A stretch of 64,000 nt of DNA from Planctomycetota bacterium (GCA_021776735.1 JAJFFH010000037.1:62001-126000), one strand, 5' to 3'. Counted from the first letter of the stretch, positions 39,326-48,679 are shown. The notes: generated by a model from the letters alone, not told the origin. Numbers and translations are program-made.

Positions 39326-40687
39326 ATGAGACGGATGACTGTGGCAACGGTACTGCTCCTAGCGCAACTCGGCACTGCGGAAGAGGCACCGCCGTTCAAG
39401 AATCTCAAGCAGGCGAAGGCCGCCGTCAAGGAGTTCCGCGCGGCCACGTTGAAACGACTCGACCGGGGGCGGCTCCTGATTCCGGAGGTTTTTTTGGAAG
39501 CCGACGCCAAGAGCCGCGAGGCACTCGGCGCCTGGTGGGGCAAGCGGTTCGAGGAGGCCCTGGCGACCTACGACCAGGCATGGGCGCGATACTCGCAATG
39601 CCTCGGGCTCGCCGAGAAGCAACACGCGAGCCTGACCGCGTTGCGCGAGAAACGACCGCCCGAACTTCGGATCGCATTCAAGCAGCGCAAAGCGGTGCAC
39701 TTCGCGCTCGAATGGCTGGCGAAGCATCAGGATCCGCTCGGCCGCTGGGACTGTGTCGGATTCATGAAGCACGATCCGAACGACGACCGGTGCGACGGCG
39801 GCGGGCTGCCCGCGTACGACGTCGGCGTGACCGCGCTCGTATTGCTCACGTTCCTGGAAGCCGGGTACACGGATCGGAACAACCACTACGCGCTGGAGGT
39901 GTACCGCGGGCTCCAGTGGCTGCGGGCGCAGCAAGACAACAACGGCCTGTTCGGTCCCGACAAAACACACTTCTTCTTCTACAACCACGCCATCGCCACG
40001 CTCGCCTTGGCCAAGGCGTTCGCACTCACCAAAGACAAGCGCTTCGAGCCGTGCATGAAGCGTGCAACCGCTCTCATCCTGAAGGCGCGTTCGCCGGGAC
40101 GGGGCGGATGGCGCTACGAGATCGGTGGAGACGAAGTCGATACATCCATGACAACCTGGTGCGTCCGCGCGCTGACGGCGGCGAGGGACGCGGGCGTGGC
40201 GATCGACACGTCCGCGGCGGAAAAAGGCTCGCGGCGGTGGCTGGACTCTATGACGCTCGCCGACGGTCGCGTCGGCTATCAATACAAGGGCAACCTCGCA
40301 CGCCCCGAAAGAAAGGAACGGTTCCCCGAGGATCGATCGCGCGCCATGACCGCGGCGGGCACCGTGCTGCGCCTAGCCCTGGACGGCAAGAAACACGACA
40401 AGGCGCTGGTCCTCCGCAGCCTGGACCGCTGCCTCGAACGGCCGCCCAACTGGAGCTCCGACGGCAGCATCGACATGTACTACTGGTACTACGGCACGCT
40501 CGCGGTCAGAATCGACAAGAAGCGCGCCCGCAAATGGAAGACGCCACTGCACAAGGCGCTCTTGGGTCGTCAGCACCGCAAGGGCGCTTGCGCCGGCTCG
40601 TGGGACCCGGTCGGCGTCTGGGGCGTGGAGGGCGGCCGCGTGTACGCGACGGCGACCCTCGCACTCGCCCTGATCCACGCCGGCTAG
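39326..40687 (+). CDS. Exported alpha/alpha-toroid (squalene-cyclase/prenyltransferase-like repeat) protein
   Basis: 453 residues from ATG 39326, which begins a short signal peptide (MRRMTVATVLLLAQLGTAEE). After a helical region (30-120) the protein has repeated terpenoid-cyclase-type helical repeats: AVHFALEWLAKHQDPLGRWDCVGFMKHD, ALEVYRGLQWLRAQQDNNGLFG, YNHAIATLALAKAFALT, and AMTAAGTVLRLALDG. The D-x-D-D acid of true squalene cyclases is not evident, so it is probably not a cyclase. It is a paralogue of the protein at 55207-56664: both share GRWDC(V/D)GFMKH, MYYW and AGSWDP.GVWG. Proteins of this layout are common in Planctomycetota; their job is unknown. Confidence 0.85.
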   Translation: MRRMTVATVLLLAQLGTAEEAPPFKNLKQAKAAVKEFRAATLKRLDRGRLLIPEVFLEADAKSREALGAWWGKRFEEALATYDQAWARYSQCLGLAEKQHASLTALREKRPPELRIAFKQRKAVHFALEWLAKHQDPLGRWDCVGFMKHDPNDDRCDGGGLPAYDVGVTALVLLTFLEAGYTDRNNHYALEVYRGLQWLRAQQDNNGLFGPDKTHFFFYNHAIATLALAKAFALTKDKRFEPCMKRATALILKARSPGRGGWRYEIGGDEVDTSMTTWCVRALTAARDAGVAIDTSAAEKGSRRWLDSMTLADGRVGYQYKGNLARPERKERFPEDRSRAMTAAGTVLRLALDGKKHDKALVLRSLDRCLERPPNWSSDGSIDMYYWYYGTLAVRIDKKRARKWKTPLHKALLGRQHRKGACAGSWDPVGVWGVEGGRVYATATLALALIHAG

Positions 40688-40695
40688 AACCTTCC

Positions 40696-40709
40696 GCCCC
40701 CGCCCCCCC
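40696..40709 (+). repeat. G/C-tract motif GCCCCCGCCCCCCC
   Basis: Directly after the stop of the 39326-40687 gene. It belongs to a dispersed family: reverse-complement form at 43391-43404, and similar tracts at 4114-4128, 36131-36145, 42696-42710, 45945-45958 and 56146-56160. Confidence 0.6.
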
Positions 40710-40862
40710 TTCTACTCTTTCCGGATCGTCTCGACCGCTCCCATCAACTTCGCACGAGTCATGCCCGGTTGGATCGCGCCAGCGTAGGCTACCGAACCAT
40801 TCCCTGCTGGATCAACGGCTTCCTGGATGCGGCCCCCGCTGGAGTCAACCGTCGACGACAGG

Positions 40863-40876
40863 AACGGACGGCGATG
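40863..40876 (+). repeat. Dispersed repeat copy, intergenic (CAGGAACGG variant)
   Basis: AACGGACGGCGATG preceded by CAGG, 58 bp before the gene start at 40935. Confidence 0.9.
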
Positions 40877-40934
40877 TTTCCTTGTTTCTACGAATTATGA
40901 CGAACCCGGTTCGGGCGTGCCCGTCTAATAGGGC

Positions 40935-41780
40935 ATGAAGACCTCGCTGTGTGTTGTCGCGCTCGCCCTGTTGTCAACCGTCGGCGTCGGGGAAGACGAC
41001 GAGGTCAACCAGAAGTGGCTCGCGATGGACCGGCAGGTCGTCAACCGAGTTCGAGCGACCGTCCCACCCAACAAGATCACGGCGGCGGAGTTCATCAAGC
41101 GGCTACAGGGCTCCGACGTTCGCGAGAACCGCGACATCGGATTCGGCGCCCGCCGGATGCGGATCGTGCTCTACGGCGGGCACATGTCGGCGTGGGTGCG
41201 ACTCCTGATCGTCGATAAGAAGATCGCCGCACTACGCATTCACTTCGACGAAGGTGGCGCGGTTGGCGATCTTCTCCTGAAGCAGTGGAACAAGAAAGCG
41301 GAGCGCCAAAAGAACGGCTCGTTTGTCTACCGCTACAACAACAAAAAGCTGCTCGCACGAATCCGCGCCGCCGCCACGAAGACGCTCGGCAAGGCTTCGC
41401 CCGAGCAGCCCGAGAAGGATCTGGACAAGGTGCTGCTCCGGCACTGGCGAACGCTCACCGATCCGATGAAGGTCTACGACTTTGGGTGGCTGTGCTATGA
41501 GGACGGCTCCGCGCCCGCCGGCGCGGCGGCGATCGAGGCTCTGCTCGCCGCCAAGCGCCTCGACCTCGTGCGCGCGGTCTTGCGCAGCCCGAATCCGGAG
41601 GGCCGCGTCTTCGCCGTGCACGCTTTGCTTGCCGCGAAAAAGAAGGGCGCAAAGCTCGCGAAGGAGGACAAGAAAGCCATCGCCTTCGTACGCGAGTCCC
41701 TCGTTCCCATCTCGTGTTGCTCGGGCTGCCTGGTTTCCACGACGACCGCCAAGAAAGCCTTGGCCGACGCGGCCCGCTGA
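40935..41780 (+). CDS. Exported hypothetical protein
   Basis: 281 residues with a signal peptide (MKTSLCVVALALLSTVGVGED). The remainder is alpha/beta: a basic stretch (KITAAEFIKRLQGSDVRENRDIGFGARRMRIVLYGGHMSAWVRLLIVDKKIAALRIHFDE), then a helical half with HEAT-like helices (AAIEALLAAKRLDLVRAVLRSPNPEGRVFAVHALLAAKKKGA), and a terminal Cys-rich phrase SCCSGCLVST. I do not recognise the family. A dispersed-repeat copy (40863-40876) lies 58 bp upstream in the same orientation. Confidence 0.75.
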   Translation: MKTSLCVVALALLSTVGVGEDDEVNQKWLAMDRQVVNRVRATVPPNKITAAEFIKRLQGSDVRENRDIGFGARRMRIVLYGGHMSAWVRLLIVDKKIAALRIHFDEGGAVGDLLLKQWNKKAERQKNGSFVYRYNNKKLLARIRAAATKTLGKASPEQPEKDLDKVLLRHWRTLTDPMKVYDFGWLCYEDGSAPAGAAAIEALLAAKRLDLVRAVLRSPNPEGRVFAVHALLAAKKKGAKLAKEDKKAIAFVRESLVPISCCSGCLVSTTTAKKALADAAR

Positions 41781-41864
41781 GGCCGCGCAAGACCGGGAGG
41801 CGCGGCGCCCGCGCGTGCATATCGGGCGACACCGTATAGTGTCGGACGCAGATCGAGCCGTTGC

Positions 41865-42680
41865 ATGGGCGAAGAGCGCGACTACATCCTCGGAACCGAC
41901 TCGGCGGAGATCAGGCGTCTGCGTTTTCAGCACGAGGCGTGGCTCGCGTACGCGCAAGCGTGCTGGCGTCGCGCCGGGATCGGCGCCGGGGACATCGTCC
42001 TGGACCTCGGGTGCGGTCCCGGGTACACGACGTTCGACTTGGCCGCGCTCGTGACCGGGAGCGGCAGGGTGATCGCGCGCGACATCAGCCACCGCTTCCT
42101 CCATGCGATCGAGACGCGGTGCGCGGAACAGGACGTGCGACACGTCGAGACAAGCCTCGGTTCGGCCGAAGACCTCGCGCTACCGGCGGGATCCCTGGAT
42201 GCGGCGTATTCGCGATGGATGCTCTGCTGGCTCGTCGATCCGCAGCCGGTGCCAAAACGGGTCGCGCACGCACTGAAACCGGGCGGCGTGTTCGCGATCC
42301 AGGACTACCTCGATTGGGGCGCGATGTCGCTCCTGCCGAACGACGACACGTTCGACCGCGCCATCGCGGGGTGCATGCGGAGTTTCGCTGCCACGGGCGC
42401 CGAGATCGACGTGGGTCGATTGCTGCCCACGTTCGCCCGTCGCGCCGGACTTGAGGTGATCCACCTGAAGCCGATCGTGCGCATCGGCGCGGCCGGGTCG
42501 GACGAGTGGCGCTGGCTCGGCGCGTTCCTCTCGGACTATCTGCCGAAGGTGGTGCGCGAGGGACACCTGACCGCGGCCGACCACGAACGGTTCACGCAGA
42601 TGTGGCGCGACCGGACGGACGCGGGCGAGACCTACATCCACACGCCCACGATGTTTGAGCTGCTGCTCCGCAAGCCGTAG
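41865..42680 (+). CDS. Class I SAM-dependent methyltransferase
   Basis: 271 residues from ATG 41865. Motif I is VLDLGCGPGYTTFDLAAL (about 45-62); motif II is RVIARDISHRFLHAIE, and GSAEDLALPAGSLDAAYSRWMLCWLVDP gives motif IV with its hydrophobic strand. HALKPGGVFAIQDY is motif VI. It matches ubiE/arsenite-type small-molecule methyltransferases in length and layout. The C-terminal half (120 residues) is helical and probably shapes the substrate site. There is no cofactor or pathway gene next to it, so the substrate is unknown. Confidence 0.87.
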   Translation: MGEERDYILGTDSAEIRRLRFQHEAWLAYAQACWRRAGIGAGDIVLDLGCGPGYTTFDLAALVTGSGRVIARDISHRFLHAIETRCAEQDVRHVETSLGSAEDLALPAGSLDAAYSRWMLCWLVDPQPVPKRVAHALKPGGVFAIQDYLDWGAMSLLPNDDTFDRAIAGCMRSFAATGAEIDVGRLLPTFARRAGLEVIHLKPIVRIGAAGSDEWRWLGAFLSDYLPKVVREGHLTAADHERFTQMWRDRTDAGETYIHTPTMFELLLRKP

Positions 42681-42721
42681 CGCCTCGCGCCGCCTGCCCC
42701 CGCCCCCCCCGTTTCTGCAGG

Positions 42722-43342
42722 TCAGCAGCCCTTCATGTACTTCCAGTTTCGCGGCTTTCCTTCGACCATCCATTCGACCGCGGTGGCGATACGTTTTTGC
42801 CGCGTCGCCTCGCGCTTCGCCTCGGTGACCCACTCCACGTACTCGCGTTTTTGCGACGGCGAGAACGCCTTGTAGGTCGCCAGCGCGCGCTTGCTGCGCT
42901 TGAGTGCGGCCATCAGGTCGGCCGGTGCCTTCGGCGCGGGCCGCGGCGCTCTCTTCTTGCCCGACGACGGCGACGCCTTCACGCCCTGCTCGTTCAGCTC
43001 GACCGCTTCTCGCACATAGGCGACAAACACCTTGTCCGCCGGGAGGTCCTTCACGGTCGACGCCTTGATCCGGAACGGACTCGCCTTGGGTTCGCCGCCA
43101 AAAATCCCCTCCGGATCGCGCATCGCCTTGGCCTTCCAGAACCCCCACGACACGTGCTTCTTGAACGCGCCCATCCCGAAAACGATGCCCTTGTGCTCAA
43201 ACGTCGGGGAGCTCCACTTCATGTTCTCCTGGATCGCGGGAAAGCCGCGATGCACAAGCCGGCGCAGCTTCTCGAGGATCGGCTGCGCAAAGTCCGGCGC
43301 GCCGTCGATGTATTCGTCGATTCGCGGATCCGTGTTTCTCAT
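42722..43342 (-). CDS. DUF1801/YdeI-type protein
   Basis: 206 residues. The N-terminal half is a DUF1801 (YdhG-like) fold: IDEYIDGAPDFAQPILEKLRRLVHRGFPAIQENMKWSSPTFEHKGIVFGMGAFKKHVSWGFW. The C-terminal half is the bacteriocin-protection/YdeI type: LMAALKRSKRALATYKAFSPSQKREYVEWVTEAKREATRQKRIATAVEWM. A Lys/Pro linker (about 120-140) joins them. YdeI-type proteins are linked to iron or envelope-stress responses in some bacteria; here there is no further clue. The combination of the two domains in one protein is common. Confidence 0.83.
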   Translation of the reverse strand: MRNTDPRIDEYIDGAPDFAQPILEKLRRLVHRGFPAIQENMKWSSPTFEHKGIVFGMGAFKKHVSWGFWKAKAMRDPEGIFGGEPKASPFRIKASTVKDLPADKVFVAYVREAVELNEQGVKASPSSGKKRAPRPAPKAPADLMAALKRSKRALATYKAFSPSQKREYVEWVTEAKREATRQKRIATAVEWMVEGKPRNWKYMKGC

Positions 43343-43486
43343 ACCGCCAAAGTACGTTCTTGGCGGGCGTAGGGAGTGTTGTTTTTTGGAGGGGGGGCGG
43401 GGGCCGCGCCCCCCGGCCAGCGTCTCAACTTCGTCGTGATCGTGGCTCCCCGTTCCTCACCGGACTCCAACGGTAGAATCGACGGC

Positions 43487-44968
43487 GTGAAGGATGCGGC
43501 GGAGATCGATGCGCGCATGGAGCGCGACGGCTTCCCCGAGATGGAAAGGCTCTGGACGCGTTTCAAGCGCCGGCGCAAGCCGATTCCGGACAACGCGACG
43601 TTGCGTCGTTGGCGCCGTGCGCACATGGCCGCGCGTTGGCTCCCGGTCGTGCTGGGCGTGACCGCGGGCATCGCGTTCCCACTGCCGATGTCCGTCGGCG
43701 TGGCGTTTCTTACGTGGTACGCCGTTCTCTCCATACAGCGTTACGTGATCTCGCCGTTCGCCCGAATCATGGAGTGCGATCTCGCGTTCATGCTGTCGGG
43801 CGGTGATTTTGTTCGGCCGCGGGACGGCATGCACGACGTGCATCCGCTGTGGGACAACCCGGCGTACCGATCACCGCCATTGCCAGACCCTACGGAGTTC
43901 GTGCGCGCGTGTCTGCGCGATCTGCTCGGATGCAAGGTGGACCGCAGGTTTCGCCCGGGTCGATTCCACGACAGCCTGCGCGACAAGAAACAGTCGGTCA
44001 CGCGGTTCGTCAAGACCTTCGGCGACCGCCTGCGCAAGCCCGACGCCAACCTCCTCCGGGAGCTGCGCGCCGAGGTGTTGCCCGAGAGCCCCGGCGCGAA
44101 CCGCATCGCGGAAGCGCTGCGCGCGATCGACGAGGGCCACTACCTCGTGGCAAGCGAGGTGCGCGCCGAGATCTGGCAGCGCGACCCCTGGATCGATCTG
44201 ACCCACCAGGAGGAGTTCTTCAGCTCGGCGTCGCTGCGCGGGGTCAAGTGGATCGGCCGCGGGCCCAAGGGCCGGATCGGTACGTTCGGGTACCTGCGCA
44301 ACCCGTCGATTTCCGCGCTCGACTTTCGCACGAAAGACGGGCGCCAGGTGCGCGCGCGCATCGCACTCGCCGAAACGGAAACCGGGACGGACTCAGGACC
44401 GGGCATCTCGCTGCGGGTGCTGTTTGTCGATGGCGTCGAGGGCACCAACGCGATTGCGCCACGGATCATTCTCGAGGGACTGCGCGACTATGCGGTCGCC
44501 ATGGGCGTCGCAGCGGTCGTGTTCAACGGCCACACGCACAACATGGTGCCGAAGCGGATCTTGCGCCACCTCGACGCACCCGTACGCGAGGTGAAGCTGC
44601 GCTACCTCGACGACACCGAGCGCGAGTACCTCGACGCCTTCACGCTGCCCATCGAACCGTTCGAGTACGCGTATCCGCGCGGCACAGTGGTCGGTCCCGT
44701 TGTTGATCTGGACTCCGGAGGCGATCCGGAGCCCGGCGACCTGGACTCCGAACGCGGCGCCGTGGTCGGTCGCGCGCCACGCCCCCTGTCGCGCGTACTC
44801 GCCGCGCTCCGGCTCCAGGCACTGTGGCTCTTCACGCTTCCGGCATTCGGCGCCGCGCTCTGGATGGTTGCCCGCGAACGCCCCGAGATGCTCTGGGGTC
44901 TCGGGACGTTCTTCGCCCTCGGCGTCGTACTGCACTTGGTTTTTCAACGGCGCAGTCTGTCTTCGTGA
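43487..44968 (+). CDS. Unknown protein with N- and C-terminal membrane segments
   Basis: 493 residues from GTG 43487; an ATG at 43376 reads through a G-tract and is unlikely. One or two membrane segments lie at about 45-80 (WLPVVLGVTAGIAFPLPMSVGVAFLTWYAVL) and two near the C-terminus (LWLFTLPAFGAALWMVA, LWGLGTFFALGVVLHLVF). The long central region, about 350 residues, is alpha/beta and has phrases such as GTFGYLRNPSISALDF, LRVLFVDGVEGTNAIAPRIILEGLRDYAVAMGVAAVVFNGHTHNMVPKRILRHL, perhaps an acyltransferase- or GNAT-like fold, but no family was recognised. It stands alone between opposite-strand genes. Confidence 0.72.
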   Translation: MKDAAEIDARMERDGFPEMERLWTRFKRRRKPIPDNATLRRWRRAHMAARWLPVVLGVTAGIAFPLPMSVGVAFLTWYAVLSIQRYVISPFARIMECDLAFMLSGGDFVRPRDGMHDVHPLWDNPAYRSPPLPDPTEFVRACLRDLLGCKVDRRFRPGRFHDSLRDKKQSVTRFVKTFGDRLRKPDANLLRELRAEVLPESPGANRIAEALRAIDEGHYLVASEVRAEIWQRDPWIDLTHQEEFFSSASLRGVKWIGRGPKGRIGTFGYLRNPSISALDFRTKDGRQVRARIALAETETGTDSGPGISLRVLFVDGVEGTNAIAPRIILEGLRDYAVAMGVAAVVFNGHTHNMVPKRILRHLDAPVREVKLRYLDDTEREYLDAFTLPIEPFEYAYPRGTVVGPVVDLDSGGDPEPGDLDSERGAVVGRAPRPLSRVLAALRLQALWLFTLPAFGAALWMVARERPEMLWGLGTFFALGVVLHLVFQRRSLSS

Positions 44969-44993
44969 CACTACGTGGACGATCCGGCGTCTC

Positions 44994-45242
44994 TCATCCG
45001 CGATCTTTCCACGCCGGCAGCTTGGCCATCATGCCGGCGGCCATCTTGCGGGCCGCGTCGGCGTCCACGCCCTGCGAGTCGATCATGAACCGGCTCATAC
45101 CGGCCAGCACGTCGTCGTAGCTCTTCATCGTGCCGTCGGGCGCGGAACAGTGGTGACAGTGCGTCGCGTTCGCATCCCCGCCGCCGTGTTCCTCGTCGGT
45201 TCGCATGGGCATGCCGCAACTGATACAGGTGTTGTCGCTCAT
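44994..45242 (-). CDS. Small zinc-ribbon protein
   Basis: 82 residues; ATG 45242 overlaps the stop of the TetR gene (45239-45242), so the two are translationally coupled. It begins with a putative zinc ribbon, C-I-S-C-G-MPM...C-H-H-C (Cys6, Cys9, Cys29 or His, and Cys32 region), a layout found in small zinc-ribbon proteins often fused to or next to transcription regulators. The rest is helical (YDDVLAGMSRFMIDSQGVDADAARKMAAGMMAKL). It may serve a function under TetR control; the activity is unknown. Confidence 0.75.
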   Translation of the reverse strand: MSDNTCISCGMPMRTDEEHGGGDANATHCHHCSAPDGTMKSYDDVLAGMSRFMIDSQGVDADAARKMAAGMMAKLPAWKDRG

Positions 45243-45856
45243 CGGTTCTTCTCCTCTTGCGACCGCACGAGCCGCAGAAAATGGTTGGTCAGGGTCCGCC
45301 CGTGCCTCGCGATCACGGACGCGCCGGGCGCGAACAGCTCGCGGTTGGCGAGGTAGTGGTGCACGAGGCCGATCCAGGTGTTGAACAGGAGGGCCTGCGG
45401 CATCTTGCGCAGCGTGCCCGCGCGCATCTCGGCGCGCACGACCTTGGCCATGTGGGTCGAGATCGCGGACTGGATCCCGACCCACGCGGTCCGCGCGTCG
45501 TTGGGCAGAAGCGGCAGCTCGGTCAGGATGTTGCGATACAGATCCTCGCGCTCCTCGATGCAGCGAAGATGCGCGCGCAGAACCTGCCGCAACGAAGCAC
45601 GATCGGCCGCCAGCTCATGCAGCCGATCGGTAATCGCCCGCCCGATCTCGCCCGCCACGGCGCGCACCAGCGCGTCTCGCGATCCAAAATGCATGAAGAC
45701 CGCGCCGTGCGAGACACCCGCCGCCCGCGCGATCTGCGCGGTGGTCGTCCGCGCGAACCCACGCCGCGAAAACAGCCGCACGGCACGATCCATGAGCCGC
45801 TGTCGCGTTTCCATCTTCTGCTCGGCACGGGTCTTTCGCTCGGTACGCGTTACCAT
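45239..45856 (-). CDS. TetR/AcrR-family transcriptional regulator
   Basis: 205 residues. The N-terminal helix-turn-helix is typical: ETRQRLMDRAVRLFSRRGFARTTTAQIARAAGVSHGAVFMHFGSRDALVRAVAGEI. The ligand-binding half (about 75-200) is helical and divergent, so the inducer is unknown. The gene is followed by a co-translated small zinc-ribbon protein. Its own start codon lies next to an operator-like palindrome (45858-45875), which implies self-repression. Confidence 0.92.
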   Translation of the reverse strand: MVTRTERKTRAEQKMETRQRLMDRAVRLFSRRGFARTTTAQIARAAGVSHGAVFMHFGSRDALVRAVAGEIGRAITDRLHELAADRASLRQVLRAHLRCIEEREDLYRNILTELPLLPNDARTAWVGIQSAISTHMAKVVRAEMRAGTLRKMPQALLFNTWIGLVHHYLANRELFAPGASVIARHGRTLTNHFLRLVRSQEEKNR

Positions 45857-45857
45857 A

Positions 45858-45890
45858 ACTGAGCTTATACTCAGTGAGTCGATACTCAGT
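45858..45890. promoter_or_regulatory. TetR operator
   Basis: ACTGAG-CTTATA-CTCAGT (45858-45875) is an inverted repeat with a 6-bp spacer directly before the TetR gene, and a third half-site ATACTCAGT follows at 45882-45890. This is the expected autoregulatory site. Confidence 0.65.
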
Positions 45891-46171
45891 CAAGAAACCT
45901 CGGAGGTTCGGCCCAGAAAAGCCCGAACGGGCGCACACCGCCCGGCCCCCGCCCCCCCTGACCCAACTCGTAGGCCTCCCCGGTCCGAGGCCCGCCAATA
46001 GTCCGCGGGAATTCGCGCACAGCAGCGAGAGTGCGCGCTTTCTTGCGCGGTCGGCGCGCATTGAGAGCACGGTATAGGGCTTGCGCGGGGCGCGGGGTCA
46101 GAGCTTGCAGCGGCGGGGGGCGTGCGCTCGTGGGGAGTGTTGCGCGTCCGCCGTTTTTGGAGGGCCCATTC
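45891..46171. other. Intergenic region before the porin gene
   Basis: No gene is visible. It contains a G/C-tract motif (45945-45958) and, at its right end, a strong ribosome-binding site (TGGAGGG) for the ATG at 46172. Confidence 0.6.
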
Positions 46172-47488
46172 ATGCGCGTACTGTTTTTTGTTTCCGTCGC
46201 TACCGCGCTGCTCGCACTGCCCGCGGTCGCGGACGACGGGTTGCGGGAGGATGTCAAGCGGCTCCAAGACCAGGTCGCTCAGCAGCAACGGCAGATCGAG
46301 ACTCTCTCGTCGCAACGCCAGGCAAACCTGTCCGAGGAGGTGAACGCCTACCTGTCGAAGGGCGGGATTCTTGCGGGCGCGGACGGCGACGCCAACCCGC
46401 TGGAGGGAATCACCGTCGCGGTCCGTTTCACCGGCGTGGTCCAGAGCCCGGTCGGTTACGACCCCGGCAACCGCACCGTTGCCGACGGCGACGTCGATCT
46501 CGACTTCACGTTCAAGATCACGGAGCGCCTGACGCTCTGGCTCATGCTCACCGCGAACACGGCGAGTTCCGAGGACGATCCCGGGACAATCTTCAACACG
46601 ACCCCGACCGGGAACGGACTGCCGGCGTTTCTTCTGCCCCCGGGCGCCAAGACGCTGAGCGGGCTGACCGACGGCATCGGCGTGGACGGTGCGCAGCCGA
46701 CCGACCCCGGCTCCATCACGGTCTACGAGGCCGCGTTTATGTGGCAGATCGTCGACGGCCAGGACTGGTTCTTTTTGGGCGGCAACCTCGACCCGCGGCG
46801 CTGGGCGGCGCAGAACGCGTTCGCCGACGACGAGAACACGCAGTTTCTCAACAACCTGTTCGACGACCCGGCATCGGTCATCTGGGTCACGGACGCGTCC
46901 GGCCGCACGGTGTTCGCCGGGGTCTTGTACGGCAAATTCGGCGCCGACAAGCAGTTCGACCTCACACTGGCCTGGTTCAACGTGCCGGGACGATTCTTCG
47001 ACAACGGCAAGTTCGTGATCCAGGTCGGCTGGACCGGCCAAGTCTCGGGCCGTGACTCCCATGTGCGGGTCTACGGATTCGTCGACGGCTTCGACATGGA
47101 GGAAGCGGGCGGCGGAGTGTCGTGGGACTGGTGGGCGACCGAGAAGATCGGCGTGTTCGTCCGCATCGGCGCGAACGGCAACACCATCAACCCGGTCGAC
47201 TTCGACGCGCAGCTCGGCGCGGTCTTCACCGGCCTCGTCGGCAGCCGCCCGGACGACACGTTCGGCATCGGCCTCGGCTTCATAACGACGCGCGACGACA
47301 GCGTCATGGGCAACGTATTCCCCGACGAAACCGAGGTCACGATCGAACTCTACTACCGCTTCATGCTCGAAGGTGGCAAGCTGCAGATCACGCCGGACGT
47401 CCAGTTCATCACCGATCCGGGCGGCGGCCTCGGCTTCACCGAAGACACCCTGGTACTGCTCGGCATCCGAGTGTTCGTGGAGTTCTAG
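46172..47488 (+). CDS. Outer-membrane beta-barrel, carbohydrate-porin (OprB)-like
   Basis: 438 residues from ATG 46172, with TGGAGGG upstream. A signal peptide (MRVLFFVSVATALLALPAVA) is followed by a periplasmic coiled coil (LREDVKRLQDQVAQQQRQIETLSSQRQ, about 25-55), a feature of porins that bind the cell wall. The rest alternates strands and turns, for example ITVAVRFTGVVQSP, LDFTFKITERLTLWLMLTANTA, YEAAFMWQIVDGQDWFFLGG, and the C-terminal GIRVFVEF ends in the aromatic residue recognised by the BAM machinery. The layout matches OprB-type carbohydrate porins, so it probably forms a diffusion channel. The N-terminal coiled coil and terminal Phe are seen directly; OprB kinship is moderate. Confidence 0.82.
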   Translation: MRVLFFVSVATALLALPAVADDGLREDVKRLQDQVAQQQRQIETLSSQRQANLSEEVNAYLSKGGILAGADGDANPLEGITVAVRFTGVVQSPVGYDPGNRTVADGDVDLDFTFKITERLTLWLMLTANTASSEDDPGTIFNTTPTGNGLPAFLLPPGAKTLSGLTDGIGVDGAQPTDPGSITVYEAAFMWQIVDGQDWFFLGGNLDPRRWAAQNAFADDENTQFLNNLFDDPASVIWVTDASGRTVFAGVLYGKFGADKQFDLTLAWFNVPGRFFDNGKFVIQVGWTGQVSGRDSHVRVYGFVDGFDMEEAGGGVSWDWWATEKIGVFVRIGANGNTINPVDFDAQLGAVFTGLVGSRPDDTFGIGLGFITTRDDSVMGNVFPDETEVTIELYYRFMLEGGKLQITPDVQFITDPGGGLGFTEDTLVLLGIRVFVEF

Positions 47489-47587
47489 CGGGCGGGCACC
47501 GGACCGTGGATACTCCGCAGCCTCGTTGGCGCCCTTCCTCGTTCGGGGGAGGGGCGCTGTTTTTTTGCAACAACGTCGGGCGTCAGG

Positions 47588-47601
47588 AACGGACGGCGAT
47601 G
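47588..47601 (+). repeat. Dispersed repeat copy, intergenic (CAGGAACGG variant)
   Basis: AACGGACGGCGATG preceded by CAGG, between convergent gene ends. Confidence 0.9.
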
Positions 47602-47614
47602 TCGGCGCGGACCC

Positions 47615-48679
47615 CTACGTTTCCGGCGCTTCGTCGGCGGCGGGATCGCCGCCCGCGTTGCGCTGGGCCTTTCGTCCGCGCTTGTGCTTGGCCTTGCTCG
47701 ACCGCTTGAGGGTTCTTTGCAAGGTCGCGAGTTCCTCCACGGAGACGAGTCCACGGTCGAGGATTTTCTCCGTGGCCTCCTCCTCCTTCCCCTTCTTCTT
47801 GGCGGCCTTCATCCACTTGAGGTCGATCTTCAGGTATCCGTAGTCGCTCTCCTCGCAAACAAACGCCGTGTATTCGGCGCTGTAGCGGCTCCGTCCTTTC
47901 CGCGGCGGATCGAGCAGAACCTCGTTGTCGCCCTCTCCGGCGGCCGTCCGCAACGCATCGCCATCTACCTCCGGCAGTCTTGCCAGGAGCTCGGGCTCCA
48001 TCCAGACCCCCAGCCCCTCGTGGAAGGGCGTCGAAACCGACTCCATTACCAGAAGACCCGCGAAGCCGGCGATAAGGACGAATTCGATGACCCATGTGGC
48101 GTAGGCGAGAAAACCCGACAATGGGAGCGACCCGGATCGGCCCAGCGTCCAGCCCGCATCGGCCCGCAGCGTGATGTAGTCGCCCAGCGGAAAGCGCTCC
48201 TTCGCGGTGGCCAAATCCCCACCGCTCTTGGCGATGGCGATGAACTCCTTTCGCTCCATCTCCGTGAGATCCCCGGCACCGTTGATTGTCTCGGCGATCT
48301 GCTCGTCGGACCAGGTCAGGGCCTCCGGCGAGGTGTCCTCGGCACCGCTGATCCAGTCCTCGATCTCGTCGGCCATGAATCGGTCGTAGGCATAGTGGAA
48401 ACACATGGCGTTTCCGACTACGCCCGACACCGCGGCGATACCGACCGCCAGGACGACGCTCCGGCACTTGCCGGCGCGCGCGGCATACCCGACAGCGAGC
48501 CCTATGACGGCGCCGAACCCCATTGTCGCGAGGATATTGAGATAGAAGAACGGAACGTGGTCGATGATCGCCTGATAGAGCCAACCGACGGCTCCCGCGA
48601 CCGCGACGCCGGTCACGACACAAAGCGGAATCGCGGCGGGACCGAACTTTCCGGACGGACGATATGTCTCGAATGCCAT
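47615..48679 (-). CDS. Polytopic membrane protein, unknown
   Basis: 354 residues from ATG 48679; this start begins a cytoplasmic segment before the first helix. Hydrophobic stretches at about 15-35 (AAIPLCVVTGVAVAGAVGWLY), 45-62, 70-90 (VVLAVGIAAVSGVVGNAMCF) and about 195-220 (LAYATWVIEFVLIAGFAGLLVM). The loop between them is acidic (EIEDWISGAEDTSPEALTWSDEQIAETINGAGDLTEMERKEF). The C-terminal third is soluble, with a final Lys-rich, then Pro/Glu tail. No family recognised. Confidence 0.72.
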   Translation of the reverse strand: MAFETYRPSGKFGPAAIPLCVVTGVAVAGAVGWLYQAIIDHVPFFYLNILATMGFGAVIGLAVGYAARAGKCRSVVLAVGIAAVSGVVGNAMCFHYAYDRFMADEIEDWISGAEDTSPEALTWSDEQIAETINGAGDLTEMERKEFIAIAKSGGDLATAKERFPLGDYITLRADAGWTLGRSGSLPLSGFLAYATWVIEFVLIAGFAGLLVMESVSTPFHEGLGVWMEPELLARLPEVDGDALRTAAGEGDNEVLLDPPRKGRSRYSAEYTAFVCEESDYGYLKIDLKWMKAAKKKGKEEEATEKILDRGLVSVEELATLQRTLKRSSKAKHKRGRKAQRNAGGDPAADEAPET